From: Chloroflexota bacterium
GTDB taxonomy: Bacteria > Chloroflexota > Anaerolineae > Anaerolineales > Anaerolineaceae
Assembly (NCBI GenBank): GCA_029561345.1
Contig: JAKQJC010000016.1
Location: 62,001-126,000, forward strand
Length of the DNA: 64,000 nucleotides
Reading direction: 5' to 3'
The position numbers were made by a program, and so were the translations under genes. Shown here in pieces: positions 43,918 to 53,123 of the stretch. Position 1 is the first letter of the stretch. Every line of letters starts with the position of its first letter. The notes beneath the pieces were generated by a model. That model did no database searches. It was not told the origin of the DNA and saw only the letters and a list, made by a program, of their open reading frames with translations.

Positions 43918-46467
43918 CTACACCAGCTTGACCCTCTCCTGGGTCAGCTGCAAAGCCTCATCCAGGGCCTCGCCGCGGATGTCGATGGGGAAGCGGTTGT
44001 GCAGCGGGCTGATGCGCGCCCCGGCCGTTGTGGCATAGTAGAACAGCATGGCCAGCGGTTTGACAAACCCCGCCATGGACGAACCGTGCTTTAATTCGCC
44101 CAGGGTGTCGTCATCCCAGCCGCCCGCCAGCCCGTAGAAGAAGGCAAACAGCGGGTAAGAGAACAGGATGCCGATGAGGAAAATCAGCACGCTGGTCACC
44201 TGGTCGCCCTGCCAGATATAGCCGGTGAGCCAGCGCAGCACCAGCCAGTGGGCCGCGCCCGCCAGCAGCGGCGCCCCCAGCGACTGCCAGAAATAGAAGC
44301 GCTGCTTGAAGCACACCCGATCGTTGATCAGGTACGACACCACATCCTTGGTAATCAGGCCGACAAAATAGCCCACAATCAGGGCGTTGATCTGCATGGT
44401 TTCCACCAGCAGCAGCACCAGCCCCACGCGGATGATCTGCTCCATGAGCACCAGAATGGATTTCAAATAAGGGCGGTTGCTGGCCAGCTGCACGTTATCG
44501 CCCACCCACGAGGGATACTGCACCGCCCCCCAGATCACCAGCGGGATCACATAGGCGGCCGCGCGCACAAAGTCAGGGCCGGTGGCCCCCAGGATGAAGC
44601 GGTCTGCCACCGCCAGCAGCACCGCGCCGATGAAGGCGCTGATCATGCCGCCGTATTTGTAAGCCATCACCGAGTAATACTGGCTGAGCCTGCGCTTGGC
44701 ATGCGAGATGGCCTCTGAGATGGAAGGCATCAGGTTGTTGTACAGGTTGGAGGCCACATTGAAGGCAAAGATGAAGTTCTGCGCCACCACCCAGTTGCCC
44801 CAAATTTCACCGTAATTCACCAGGCGGGTCTGGGTCACCAGCACCTCCATCGACTGTCCAATGCCCCAGGCCAGCGAGCCGAGCATTTCAAAGACGCCAA
44901 AGCGCAGCGATTCCTTGAGGGTGGCAAAATCGAAATGCGCCAGAAAAACCAGCCGCGCATTGTAGCCCAGGCGGCGGAAAAGCCACACCCCCACCCCAAA
45001 AGCCATCAGCTCGGTGGCGTAGGCCGCCAGGCCCATGCCAAACAGGCCGCCCGTGGCCATGCCGTAAGCCGGGTTGCTGCGCCCCCACCACACCATCAGG
45101 CTGACGAAAATGGGCTGGGCGATGATCGGGAAGAGCAGGTAGAGGCCCATGTCGAGGATCTGGGCATAATCAGCGCGCTGCAGAGCCGTGAGCTGGTGGC
45201 GCATCACCTGGAAAAAGCCCGGAATTTGAATCAGCACATGGGCGATGACGCTCCAGGTGTAAATGGCGTAAGCGGTATCCGGCAGCATGGTGCTGGCCGC
45301 CATGATCACCAGGCCGATCTGGATCACGCCGGTGATGGCCTGCCACCAGACAAAGACCTGTCCGTAGAGAACGGCGCGGCGCGGGTCCTTGACGCGGTAC
45401 TGCGAGAAGAATTTAATGAAAGCCGCGCTGGTGCCCATGTCAAAGAAGAGCCACAGGGTGTTAAAGAACTGGGTCACGCGCCCCCAAATGCCCAGCGCCT
45501 GCGCCGAGGGCAGAATGTACGACGGCAGCACCAGGTTCTGGTAAATGATCAGGGGGATGAACAGCACCAGGCCGATCATCAGCGAGAGCATGAAGCCGCC
45601 CAGCGGGCGGTGGAAGCCCACCGTTTCCCAATCGGTCTGCGCCTCGCGCTCCTTGAACTCGGTCTGGTTCGCCACCAGGGTATCCAGCAGCTCGGGGTGG
45701 GCGCGGCTGTAGCGGCGCACGCGCAGGAAAATATAAATGGAGGTGCCAATGGTCACCAGCAGCATCACCCCCAGCACAATCTGGTCGGTGGTGTGCGGCA
45801 CCGGCGAAGCCGGGTAATCGGCAAAAGAGAGGGCTTCCTGGCCGGCCGAAAGCGTGGTCAGGGCATAGACCAGGTAGTTGAAGTAGGCCCAATCCTGAAA
45901 CTGGGCGTTGGTGTCTTCGAGGAAAGGCGTCAGCACGAAAACCGTGCCCGCGCCCAGCTTCTGGCGCAGCAGCACCGGCTGCTGGTTGTCAAAGTTGACC
46001 ACCAGCGGGGTGAAGGCGCCGCCGCTCACGCTCATGCGCTCGCGCACCTGCGGCGAACTGGTCCAGATGATCTGTTCCAGCAGGGGGTCCTTCAGCCCGT
46101 CCACCGGGGCGATGCTGGCAGCGCTGTCTTCCGGCTTGAGGGAAATCTCCGCGCCCAGCAGGGCGCTCAGATCGGCGCTTTTCACGTCCTTGTTGAGAAA
46201 AATCACCAGCCCGGCGCCCTGGCGCACGCGCTCCTGCAGGGTTTGCGGGTCGCTGATGGCGCCGTTGATCACAATCACCTGCGCTTCCTTCAGCGAAGCG
46301 GTCAGGTTAAAACGCGCCAGTTCCAGGGCGGTTTGCACGCGCCCTGCCGGGCCGAAATAGGCCACCGCAAGGGCTTCCGTGCCGGCCTGGGCCGGAAGCG
46401 GCAGCGCCAGCAGCAAAACAGACATCAGCACAACGCAAAGGAAGCTGCGTTTGAAAAAAGTCTTCAT
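43918..46467 (-). CDS. Oligosaccharide-flippase-like membrane protein fused to a periplasmic domain
   Basis: 849 residues. Signal peptide ending PLPAQA (about 1-28), a soluble region of about 200 residues (GAGLVIFLNKDV, LGAGTVFVLTPFL) resembling GATase1-like/ThuA-like domains, one membrane helix (about 265), a cytoplasmic loop, and then about 12-14 helices of the MOP/MATE-like polysaccharide flippase type (from about 300). A short cytoplasmic tail follows. Fusion of an extracytoplasmic domain to a flippase is unusual. The beta-glucosidase gene is 9 nt upstream on the same strand, which suggests a shared role in glycan handling. Confidence 0.72.
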   Translation of the reverse strand: MKTFFKRSFLCVVLMSVLLLALPLPAQAGTEALAVAYFGPAGRVQTALELARFNLTASLKEAQVIVINGAISDPQTLQERVRQGAGLVIFLNKDVKSADLSALLGAEISLKPEDSAASIAPVDGLKDPLLEQIIWTSSPQVRERMSVSGGAFTPLVVNFDNQQPVLLRQKLGAGTVFVLTPFLEDTNAQFQDWAYFNYLVYALTTLSAGQEALSFADYPASPVPHTTDQIVLGVMLLVTIGTSIYIFLRVRRYSRAHPELLDTLVANQTEFKEREAQTDWETVGFHRPLGGFMLSLMIGLVLFIPLIIYQNLVLPSYILPSAQALGIWGRVTQFFNTLWLFFDMGTSAAFIKFFSQYRVKDPRRAVLYGQVFVWWQAITGVIQIGLVIMAASTMLPDTAYAIYTWSVIAHVLIQIPGFFQVMRHQLTALQRADYAQILDMGLYLLFPIIAQPIFVSLMVWWGRSNPAYGMATGGLFGMGLAAYATELMAFGVGVWLFRRLGYNARLVFLAHFDFATLKESLRFGVFEMLGSLAWGIGQSMEVLVTQTRLVNYGEIWGNWVVAQNFIFAFNVASNLYNNLMPSISEAISHAKRRLSQYYSVMAYKYGGMISAFIGAVLLAVADRFILGATGPDFVRAAAYVIPLVIWGAVQYPSWVGDNVQLASNRPYLKSILVLMEQIIRVGLVLLLVETMQINALIVGYFVGLITKDVVSYLINDRVCFKQRFYFWQSLGAPLLAGAAHWLVLRWLTGYIWQGDQVTSVLIFLIGILFSYPLFAFFYGLAGGWDDDTLGELKHGSSMAGFVKPLAMLFYYATTAGARISPLHNRFPIDIRGEALDEALQLTQERVKLV

Positions 46468-46476
46468 CGCGGCTCC

Positions 46477-47823
46477 TTAATCTTCCAGACCGTTGCGGCG
46501 CGCCACCCCGCCAAACCAGCGGCCGCTGTCTTTGATGGTGCGTTTGAGGGTGTCAAAATTGATGTGCACCAGGCCAAAGCGCATCTGGTAGCCCAGGTTC
46601 CATTCAAAATTATCCAGCAGCGACCAGACAAAATAGCCGTCCACCGGCACGCCCTTCTGCATGGCCTTCCACACCTCGCCAATGTGGTCGCGCAGGTAGG
46701 CGATGCGCCGCGTATCGCGCACCCGGCCGTCAAAATCCACCGCGTCGGCCACGCACACGCCGTTTTCAGTCACCATCAGGCGCAGATCAGGGCGCGCTGT
46801 TTTGGCCTCGTTCCAAATCCGCTCCAGCAGTTCGCCAATGCCCGGCGGGTAAATCTCCCACATTTGCGAATACTCGCTGCCCTCCGGCTGGATCTGCTTT
46901 GCGTTCAGCGGGAAGGCCTCCGGGTCGTGCTGCACCACGGCACGGGTGTAATAATTGACCCCCAGGAAGTCAATGCGCTCGCCCATGGTCTGCAAATCGG
47001 CCGCGGAAATCATATCCAGCGGCAGGGGCAGGGCTTCCATGCCGGCCGGGAGACGTCCGTACAACACGGGCTCAAGGAAAATGCGGTTGGCGCCCAGGTC
47101 ATAGATATCGGCTGCCTGGCGGTCTTCGGGACTGTCTGAAGCCGGGTGAATGGGGCTCAGGTTCAGGGCAATACCAATTTTGGCATCCGGCCGCACCACA
47201 CTGCGCAGCGCCTGCACCGCCAGCCCGTGCGACAGCAGCAAATGCACCACCGTGCTGAAGGTGGCAAAAATATCCTGCACGCCGGGGGCGTTCTCGCCCA
47301 GCAAATGCCCGGCATAGGCCGCCACCATCGGCTCGTTGTGGGTGATCCAGCATGGCACCCGGTCGCCCAGGCGCCGGCCCAGCACCGCGGCATATTCCGC
47401 GAAGGCCTCGGCGGTGGCGCGTTCAGGCCAGCCGCCGGCGTCCTGCAGGGGTTGGGGCAGGTCCCAGTGGTAAAGGGTGGGAAAAGGCGTGATGTGGTTG
47501 GCCAGCAGGGCGTCCACCAGGCGGTCGTAAAAATCCAGCCCGGCCGTGTTCACCTTGCCGCGGCCTTCGGGCAGAATGCGCGGCCAGGATACCGAAAAGC
47601 GGTAGGCGTTGATCCCCAGGCTGGCCATGATGTCCACATCCTCGGCCCAATGGTGGTAGTGATCAGCCGCCACGTCCCCGTTTTCGTTGTGGTAAATTTT
47701 TCCCGATGTGCGGCAGAACGTATCCCAGATGGAGACACCCCGTCCATCTTCATTCACCGCACCCTCAATCTGATAGGCTGAGGTGGATGTGCCCCAGTAA
47801 AAACGATCCGGAAAGGTTATCAT
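46477..47823 (-). CDS. bglA: GH1 beta-glucosidase
   Basis: 448 residues. FYWGTSTSAYQIEGA near the start, acid/base E164 in THNEP, nucleophile E353 in VTENG, and the aglycone-site WSLLDNFEW near 405. No signal peptide: cytoplasmic hydrolysis of beta-glucosides. First gene of a two-gene unit with the flippase fusion. A sigma70-type promoter and a dyad lie upstream. Confidence 0.96.
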   Translation of the reverse strand: MITFPDRFYWGTSTSAYQIEGAVNEDGRGVSIWDTFCRTSGKIYHNENGDVAADHYHHWAEDVDIMASLGINAYRFSVSWPRILPEGRGKVNTAGLDFYDRLVDALLANHITPFPTLYHWDLPQPLQDAGGWPERATAEAFAEYAAVLGRRLGDRVPCWITHNEPMVAAYAGHLLGENAPGVQDIFATFSTVVHLLLSHGLAVQALRSVVRPDAKIGIALNLSPIHPASDSPEDRQAADIYDLGANRIFLEPVLYGRLPAGMEALPLPLDMISAADLQTMGERIDFLGVNYYTRAVVQHDPEAFPLNAKQIQPEGSEYSQMWEIYPPGIGELLERIWNEAKTARPDLRLMVTENGVCVADAVDFDGRVRDTRRIAYLRDHIGEVWKAMQKGVPVDGYFVWSLLDNFEWNLGYQMRFGLVHINFDTLKRTIKDSGRWFGGVARRNGLED

Positions 47824-47853
47824 CTTTGTCCTCCAGTGATGTTGAGTATGTTT

Positions 47854-47882
47854 AGTATAGATGATTCTGATAAAAGCGCCAA
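47854..47882 (-). promoter_or_regulatory. Promoter of bglA
   Basis: TTGGCG (47882-47877), 17-nt spacer, TATACT (47859-47854) on the minus strand, giving a leader of about 25 nt. Confidence 0.75.
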
Positions 47883-48089
47883 AAGATTCCGGCAGGCTGC
47901 GGGGGAAAATTCAAAAAAGGTGACGGCTTAGGGGTATAACCCCAAACGTCAAAGGAGGCTTTCCCACCTCACAATTTCCCGCTTCGCCATTCACTTCGTG
48001 AGACAAGAAGGCCGCACAATGACGGCTGTTTCTTCGCGTGCTTTGCGCACTTTGTGGTTAAAGAAAAATGACACAGCTGAGCAGTAACA

Positions 48090-48131
48090 AAAAAACAGCG
48101 TCTTTCACAATTGCTCGTAAAAGACGCTGTT
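48090..48131 (-). terminator. Terminator of the HhH gene
   Basis: 12-bp stem (48094-48105 with 48120-48131), large loop, T-run on the minus strand. Confidence 0.85.
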
Positions 48132-48160
48132 GATATCATGATTTAAGGGACGGGCTTTAT

Positions 48161-48859
48161 TCAGGCTTTGCGGCCGCCCTTCAACGAATCCTGGTAGGTT
48201 TGCAGGGCGTCCCACTGCCCTTCGGCGGCCAGACGCGCCTGCTCGGGCCACGTGCCGGGGTCGGCCAGGCGGATGCTGGCAGCTTTGAGGATCTCTTCCA
48301 GGCGGCTGACTTCGGTCTGAGAAAGTTCCTTGAAGCTGGTGATGCCGGCTTCACGCAGAATGCGGGCAATTTTCGGGCCAATGCCTTCCACAATTTCCAG
48401 GTCATCCGGCTTGCTGGAGCGTTTAACCGGGGCTGCCGGCGGCACATCCACCTCGGCTGTCGCTTCGGTTTTCACTTCAACCGTGGTTGGGGCTGCCGCT
48501 GTCACTTCGGGCACAGCCGGGGCTTCCAGTTTCACATCAGGCATGCTTGGGGCCTCCACCGCCACCTCAGGCACGGCCGGAACTTCCACCGCCGCCTCGG
48601 TCACAGTCGGGGTTTCGGCCTTCACCTCGGGTTCAACCGGGGCCTGTGCGTCGAGAACCGGGGTTTCCACAGATTTCTTGATAGGTTCAGCCGGGGGCTC
48701 TTCCTTTTTCTTTCCCGGACCGGCGCAAAACCACAGCATCAGGAAAAACAGGGCAATCATCAACAATGCCAGCACCCAGGCCCACCAGGGATAACCTTCC
48801 TGCCCTTCAGCAAGGATCGGGGCTGCGGCCGCGGACACGAAAAGATAGACATTCACCAT
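48161..48859 (-). CDS. Membrane protein with C-terminal helix-hairpin-helix domain
   Basis: 232 residues. N-terminal hydrophobic region (about 1-48, including WWAWVLALLMIALFFLMLWFC), a repetitive Pro/Val/Glu/Ala linker (units such as VPEVAVEAP and TVTEAAVEVP, about 55-150), and a C-terminal HhH domain (DDLEIVEGIGPKIARILREAG) followed by the WPEQARLAAEGQWDAL segment. The HhH part resembles those of ribosomal L21p/helix-hairpin-helix_5 families. Mirror image of the 30480 protein. Confidence 0.78.
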   Translation of the reverse strand: MVNVYLFVSAAAAPILAEGQEGYPWWAWVLALLMIALFFLMLWFCAGPGKKKEEPPAEPIKKSVETPVLDAQAPVEPEVKAETPTVTEAAVEVPAVPEVAVEAPSMPDVKLEAPAVPEVTAAAPTTVEVKTEATAEVDVPPAAPVKRSSKPDDLEIVEGIGPKIARILREAGITSFKELSQTEVSRLEEILKAASIRLADPGTWPEQARLAAEGQWDALQTYQDSLKGGRKA

Positions 48860-48901
48860 CAGACAGTTCTCCTTTCAAAAATTTTCTGCAAACAGGCCTT
48901 T

Positions 48902-49540
48902 TTAGAACCGGGGAAAAAACATTCCCGTGTGATTCCGGTATTCCTGATACAGGTTGCCCGCGCTGTCCAGCAGCGCCGCTTCCTCAGCCTGCGCCTGCCG
49001 GACCACTGCCGGCCAGGCGAGAACGCCCAGCAGAGGAAGCCATAAACCCGTCATCAAAAAAAGGAGCAGATTGCACAGGGCCTCAGCTGCATAGCGTGGG
49101 TGGCGCACCAGCCGGTAAGGTCCCTGCACGGCCAGGTGATACTGGCGGTTGGTCTTTTGAAAGAGCGGCGTGTAGTTGGGGTTATAGATCAGCACCAGCA
49201 AACCCCAGATCGAATAAGCCACAAACCCGATGCTTCCGGCCAGGTTGACCGCCGCCGGAAGAGTCATTCTCAGCCCATTCAGGGTGGTTTCCAATTCCGG
49301 AAAGAAGGGCGCGGCCAAAACCAGCATCAACGGGCAGATATTGGCGGCAAAAACCCACAGAACGCCTGCTTTGCTCAGCCAGGATCCCGGGCTGCGGTTT
49401 TCCGGGCTGGCGGCATCAAATTCAATCACCGGGCTTTGTTCCAGCAGGCGATGGGCCCCCGAAAGGCGGTAAAACCCATAAACCGCCAGCAAAATCGCCC
49501 AGGTGACGCCGATGACCAGAGCCTGAATTGGAAAAGACAT
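48902..49540 (-). CDS. Isoprenylcysteine-carboxyl-methyltransferase-like membrane protein
   Basis: 212 residues, about five helices. C-terminal signature GPYRLVRHPRYAAEAL ... EEAALLDSAGNLYQEYRNHTGMFFP is typical of the ICMT/PEMT (phospholipid or isoprenylcysteine methyltransferase) superfamily. SAM-dependent methylation in the membrane is inferred; the substrate is unknown. It lies between priA and the HhH gene on the same strand. Confidence 0.78.
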   Translation of the reverse strand: MSFPIQALVIGVTWAILLAVYGFYRLSGAHRLLEQSPVIEFDAASPENRSPGSWLSKAGVLWVFAANICPLMLVLAAPFFPELETTLNGLRMTLPAAVNLAGSIGFVAYSIWGLLVLIYNPNYTPLFQKTNRQYHLAVQGPYRLVRHPRYAAEALCNLLLFLMTGLWLPLLGVLAWPAVVRQAQAEEAALLDSAGNLYQEYRNHTGMFFPRF

Positions 49541-49601
49541 TTTGTTTTCCTGCTTAACATTGTATGCAGACCCCCTTTAAAGTCAAATCATTTGCGGCCA
49601 A

Positions 49602-52058
49602 TCAAAGCAAACTGAGCGGATCAATTCCAATGCGCCAGCCCTGCAAATCCACGCCGCGCAGCAGGGTCACCGGGTTGGGGCTGCGCACCACCACCTGCCA
49701 GCGGTACTGCCCATTGACCCGCGAGAAGAAGCAGGGCGCCGGGCCGATCAATTCGGTGGCGCGCCGCTCACCCGCTTCAATGCGCTGCTGCAGGCTGTCG
49801 GCCATGTGTTCGGCAGCGCGCTGGGCCGTATCCCAATCGGCGTGCTGAAATTCCAGGCGCAGCAGGCGGCAGAACGGCGGATAATTCATCTCCTGGCGGT
49901 AGGCCAGTTCGCGGGCATAAAAAGCCTCAAAATTGTGCCCGGCGGCCGCCTGAATGGCATAGTGCTGGGGCTGGAAGGTCTGCAATATCACCTGGCCGCC
50001 GCGGTCAGCCCGCCCGGCGCGCCCGGCCACCTGCGCCAGCACCTGAAAAGTGCGCTCGGGAGCGCGGTAATCGGGCAGGTTCAGGCTCACTTCAGCCAGC
50101 ACCACCCCCACCAGGGTCACCAGGGGCAAATCCAGCCCCTTGGCCAGCATCTGCGTGCCGATGAGGATATCGGCGCGGTGGGCGGCAAAATGCGAGAGAA
50201 TCACCTCGTGGGCGCCTTTCTGGCGCGTGGTTTCAGCATCCCAGCGCAGGGTGCGCGCCTGTGGAAAGAGGCCCTGCACCTCGGCCTCCACCTTTTCGGT
50301 GCCGGTGCCAAACTGCCTGATCTGCGTGCTGCGGCAGTTGGGGCACGTTTTGGGCATCTGGCGGCGGTAATTGCAGGTGTGGCAAATCAACGCGCTTTGC
50401 GGGTTATGAAACGTGAGCGGTTTTTCGCAGCGCGGGCAGCGCAGCGCCTGGCCGCAGTCGCGGCAGAACACATAGGTGGCCGTGCCGCGCCGGTTAAGGA
50501 ATAGGATGGCCTGTTCATTGGCCTCCAGCACCCGGCCCAGGGCTTTTTGCAGGCTCTCGCTGAAAAAGCTGCGGTTGCCCGCCTTCAATTCCGCGCGCAT
50601 GTCCACCACCTGCACCGGCGGCAGGCCTGAGCCTCCGCCCTGGGTGTGGCTCTGAACACGCAGCGGCAGGCGCAAATCATGGAAAACCCCCTGCCGGGCG
50701 CGGTAGGCCTGGGTGAGCTCAGGCGTTGCCGACCCCAGCACCACGGCGGCGCCGTTCTGGCGGGCGTACGCCAGGGCCGTCTCCACCGCGTGATACACCG
50801 GCGGCATATCGTCCTGGTAGTAGGATTCTTCGTGGCATTCGTCAATGATGATCAGGCCGGGGTTGGCCAGCGGAGCGAACAGGGCGCTGCGCGCCCCCAC
50901 CACCACCGGCAGCAGCCCGGCGCGGATGCGCCGCCAGGTGTCGTAGCGCTCGCCAGGCGAAAGCCGCGAATGGACCAGCCCCACCCGGCTGCCAAAGCGG
51001 CTGAGGAAGCGCCGCACGGTCTGGGGGGTGAGGGCAATTTCGGGCACCAGAATCACCGCCTGGCGGCCCAGCTCAAGGGCCAGGGCGGCAGCCTGCAAAT
51101 AAAGCTCCGTCTTGCCAGAGCCAGTGACGCCCTGCAGCAGGCAGGGGCGGCCGGGTTTTCCGGCAGCAGCGGCGCGAATTTCAGCCGCAATGACTTCAAA
51201 AGCGGCCGCCTGGTCGGGGGTCAGCGGCAGGGGTTCCGAGGGCGCAGCCGGAATTTCGCGCAGCGGGTCGCGCCAGATTTCGGTTTCATTAAAGGTCACC
51301 AGGCCCATTTCAGCCAGGCGGTTCAGGTCAGCCAGGCTGCCGCCGCTGCGGGCATAGAGCCAGGCCGGCGCAATGGGCAGCGGTTCTTTGAGCAGCACAT
51401 CCAGAATGCGCCGGCGGCGGGCGGCCACCTCTTTGTGCGCGCTGAGCCGTTCCAGGGCCAGGTCGGCCTCGCTCAGGGCGCCGGCGGCCTGCACCGTGCG
51501 GATCATTTTTGGCTGCACGCGCGGCGGGGGCAGAGTGGAGCGCACCAGCACGCAGCCGCTTTTCTGCAGCGCGCGCAGGGCAGCCCGCCAGTTCTGGTGC
51601 GAAAAGGCTGCCTCAAGCTGGCGGCCGCGCAGCGTGCCGCGTTCCGTCAGCAAATCCAGCAGGCGGCCCTCAAGGGGACCAGGCGGGCTGGCAGGTTCGG
51701 CCACTTTTTGCGCCTGCAAATCGGCATGCTGGCTGAGGCCAGGGGGGATCATCACATCGAGGCAGGCCGCCAGCGGTGAAAGGGTTTCTGCGGCCATCCA
51801 GTGCGCCAGGGCAAGCTGGCGGGCGTTCAGCACCGGCAGCGGATCCACCAAATCCAGTATGGGGCGGGTTTGCGGCACCGAGGGCTCCTCGAGGCTGCGC
51901 AGCACCACCCCCTGCACCATCTGGGTGCCAAAAGGTGCCACCACCAGGCAGCCCGGCAGCACCTGGCCGGCCAGTTCAGGCGGCACATGGTAATCGAACA
52001 CCGCACTGATGCCGGGGATATTGACCGCCACCTGCACAAAACGGGTTTCGGCGTCCAT
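49602..52058 (-). CDS. priA: Primosomal replication-restart helicase PriA
   Basis: 818 residues from ATG 52058, whose first base overlaps the stop of the preceding gene (TGATG). Walker A LLQGVTGSGKTE, DEAH-type box IIDECHEESYYQ (Glu-Cys-His in place of the usual Glu-Glu-His), eight zinc-ligand cysteines in FCRDCG, CPRCEK, CHTCNY and CPNCRS, and the VAGRAGRADRGGQV motif VI. It reloads the replicative helicase at stalled forks. Cotranscribed with the lipoprotein upstream. Confidence 0.95.
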   Translation of the reverse strand: MDAETRFVQVAVNIPGISAVFDYHVPPELAGQVLPGCLVVAPFGTQMVQGVVLRSLEEPSVPQTRPILDLVDPLPVLNARQLALAHWMAAETLSPLAACLDVMIPPGLSQHADLQAQKVAEPASPPGPLEGRLLDLLTERGTLRGRQLEAAFSHQNWRAALRALQKSGCVLVRSTLPPPRVQPKMIRTVQAAGALSEADLALERLSAHKEVAARRRRILDVLLKEPLPIAPAWLYARSGGSLADLNRLAEMGLVTFNETEIWRDPLREIPAAPSEPLPLTPDQAAAFEVIAAEIRAAAAGKPGRPCLLQGVTGSGKTELYLQAAALALELGRQAVILVPEIALTPQTVRRFLSRFGSRVGLVHSRLSPGERYDTWRRIRAGLLPVVVGARSALFAPLANPGLIIIDECHEESYYQDDMPPVYHAVETALAYARQNGAAVVLGSATPELTQAYRARQGVFHDLRLPLRVQSHTQGGGSGLPPVQVVDMRAELKAGNRSFFSESLQKALGRVLEANEQAILFLNRRGTATYVFCRDCGQALRCPRCEKPLTFHNPQSALICHTCNYRRQMPKTCPNCRSTQIRQFGTGTEKVEAEVQGLFPQARTLRWDAETTRQKGAHEVILSHFAAHRADILIGTQMLAKGLDLPLVTLVGVVLAEVSLNLPDYRAPERTFQVLAQVAGRAGRADRGGQVILQTFQPQHYAIQAAAGHNFEAFYARELAYRQEMNYPPFCRLLRLEFQHADWDTAQRAAEHMADSLQQRIEAGERRATELIGPAPCFFSRVNGQYRWQVVVRSPNPVTLLRGVDLQGWRIGIDPLSLL

Positions 52059-53092
52059 CACGGCGCCCCCACAAAAATCAGCACATCGCTGGCATAGGCT
52101 TCCACGGGAACCGCCACGGCCTGGCCGTGCATCAGGTAAGCCTGCAAAGCCAGGGCAAAGTCGCTCGGTCCGGCAATCTCCATATCACCCGCCAGATCGA
52201 GAAAAGGCTGATAGCGCGCCGCCATGTAAGCGATGCCGCGCATATCCGTGGTCAGGCGCAGGTAATCATCCGGGTCCACAATCACCGCGTGGTCGGCAAT
52301 GACAATCAGGCGCTCGGGCAGGGTGGGCAAAACGGCTTCCAGTTCGGTCAGCAAACGGTCTGGGTATTTCTTGCTGCGTTCTTCCAGCGGGCGGGCGGCG
52401 TCGCGGTGCACCACATAGGGGCTGAAAGTTTCCCAGGCCGGCCAGATGCGGTATTTCAGGTAAGCCGCTCCGCCGGCGGGGATATCCGCAAGCCGCACAT
52501 CCTCCCCCTCCACCGCGCCGATGATCAGCTTGAGCGGCTGGGGGGTCTGGTCAAAAGTGTGAGCCGCGTTCAGGTAATAGCGGGTGATGCGGCGCGTGCC
52601 AAAGGCAATGGTTTCGCGGTGAATGCCGCGGTCGAGCAGTTGAAAGGCCATGCAGGCCCACAGGGCGCGCGGTTCGCCGCTGGTGACGCCCTCCGTCAGC
52701 AGGCTGATGCCGGTGTAGCCCCAATCCACGGTGCGGCCAATGTCATCCGTCAGCGGAAAAAGCACCGCAGGGCGGCTGGGAGCCGGCGTTTCAGTGGGCA
52801 GGGGCGTGGCGCTGGGCAGCGGGGTGGCTGAAGGGACGGGCGTCGCGGTAGGGCGCGGCGTCACCGTGGCAATGTAGGTGCGGGTGATCGTCGGGGTGGG
52901 CGTCAGGGTCAGGGTGACCGTCGGCGTAAGCGTGGGGGTATGGGTTTGCGTGGGGGTCAGGGTGAGGGTGGGGGTGCGGGTGGGCGGCAGTTTTGGAATG
53001 GGAATGCGCCAATGGGTCTGGCTGGCAGCGCAGGCCGCCAGCAGCAGGCAGACAAAAACAGTGATAAGGCTGCGATGCACTCTGAATTTCAT
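52058..53092 (-). CDS. Lipoprotein with Thr-Pro stalk
   Basis: 344 residues from ATG 53092. Lipobox LLAAC after a hydrophobic signal, then a Thr-Pro-rich stalk of about 75 residues with repeated TLTPTxT units, and a globular C-terminal domain (from about 105) that I cannot assign. The stalk is of the same kind as in the 18491 protein. Its stop overlaps the priA start by one base. A cell-surface binding role is likely but unproven. Confidence 0.7.
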   Translation of the reverse strand: MKFRVHRSLITVFVCLLLAACAASQTHWRIPIPKLPPTRTPTLTLTPTQTHTPTLTPTVTLTLTPTPTITRTYIATVTPRPTATPVPSATPLPSATPLPTETPAPSRPAVLFPLTDDIGRTVDWGYTGISLLTEGVTSGEPRALWACMAFQLLDRGIHRETIAFGTRRITRYYLNAAHTFDQTPQPLKLIIGAVEGEDVRLADIPAGGAAYLKYRIWPAWETFSPYVVHRDAARPLEERSKKYPDRLLTELEAVLPTLPERLIVIADHAVIVDPDDYLRLTTDMRGIAYMAARYQPFLDLAGDMEIAGPSDFALALQAYLMHGQAVAVPVEAYASDVLIFVGAP

Positions 53093-53123
53093 CACCAAGG
53101 CTCAATCTTTAAGCGCGGGCTGG

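Larger units (their letters stand above)
47824..48160. other. Intergenic region, 337 bp
   Basis: Contains the bglA promoter (47854-47882), a dyad GGGGT-ATA-ACCCC (47931-47943) that may be an operator, and the terminator of the next minus gene (48090-48131). No gene or RNA recognised. Confidence 0.6.

Noticed and set aside
44935-47139. 734-codon open frame on the plus strand
   Set aside because: Antisense to the flippase-fusion and beta-glucosidase genes.
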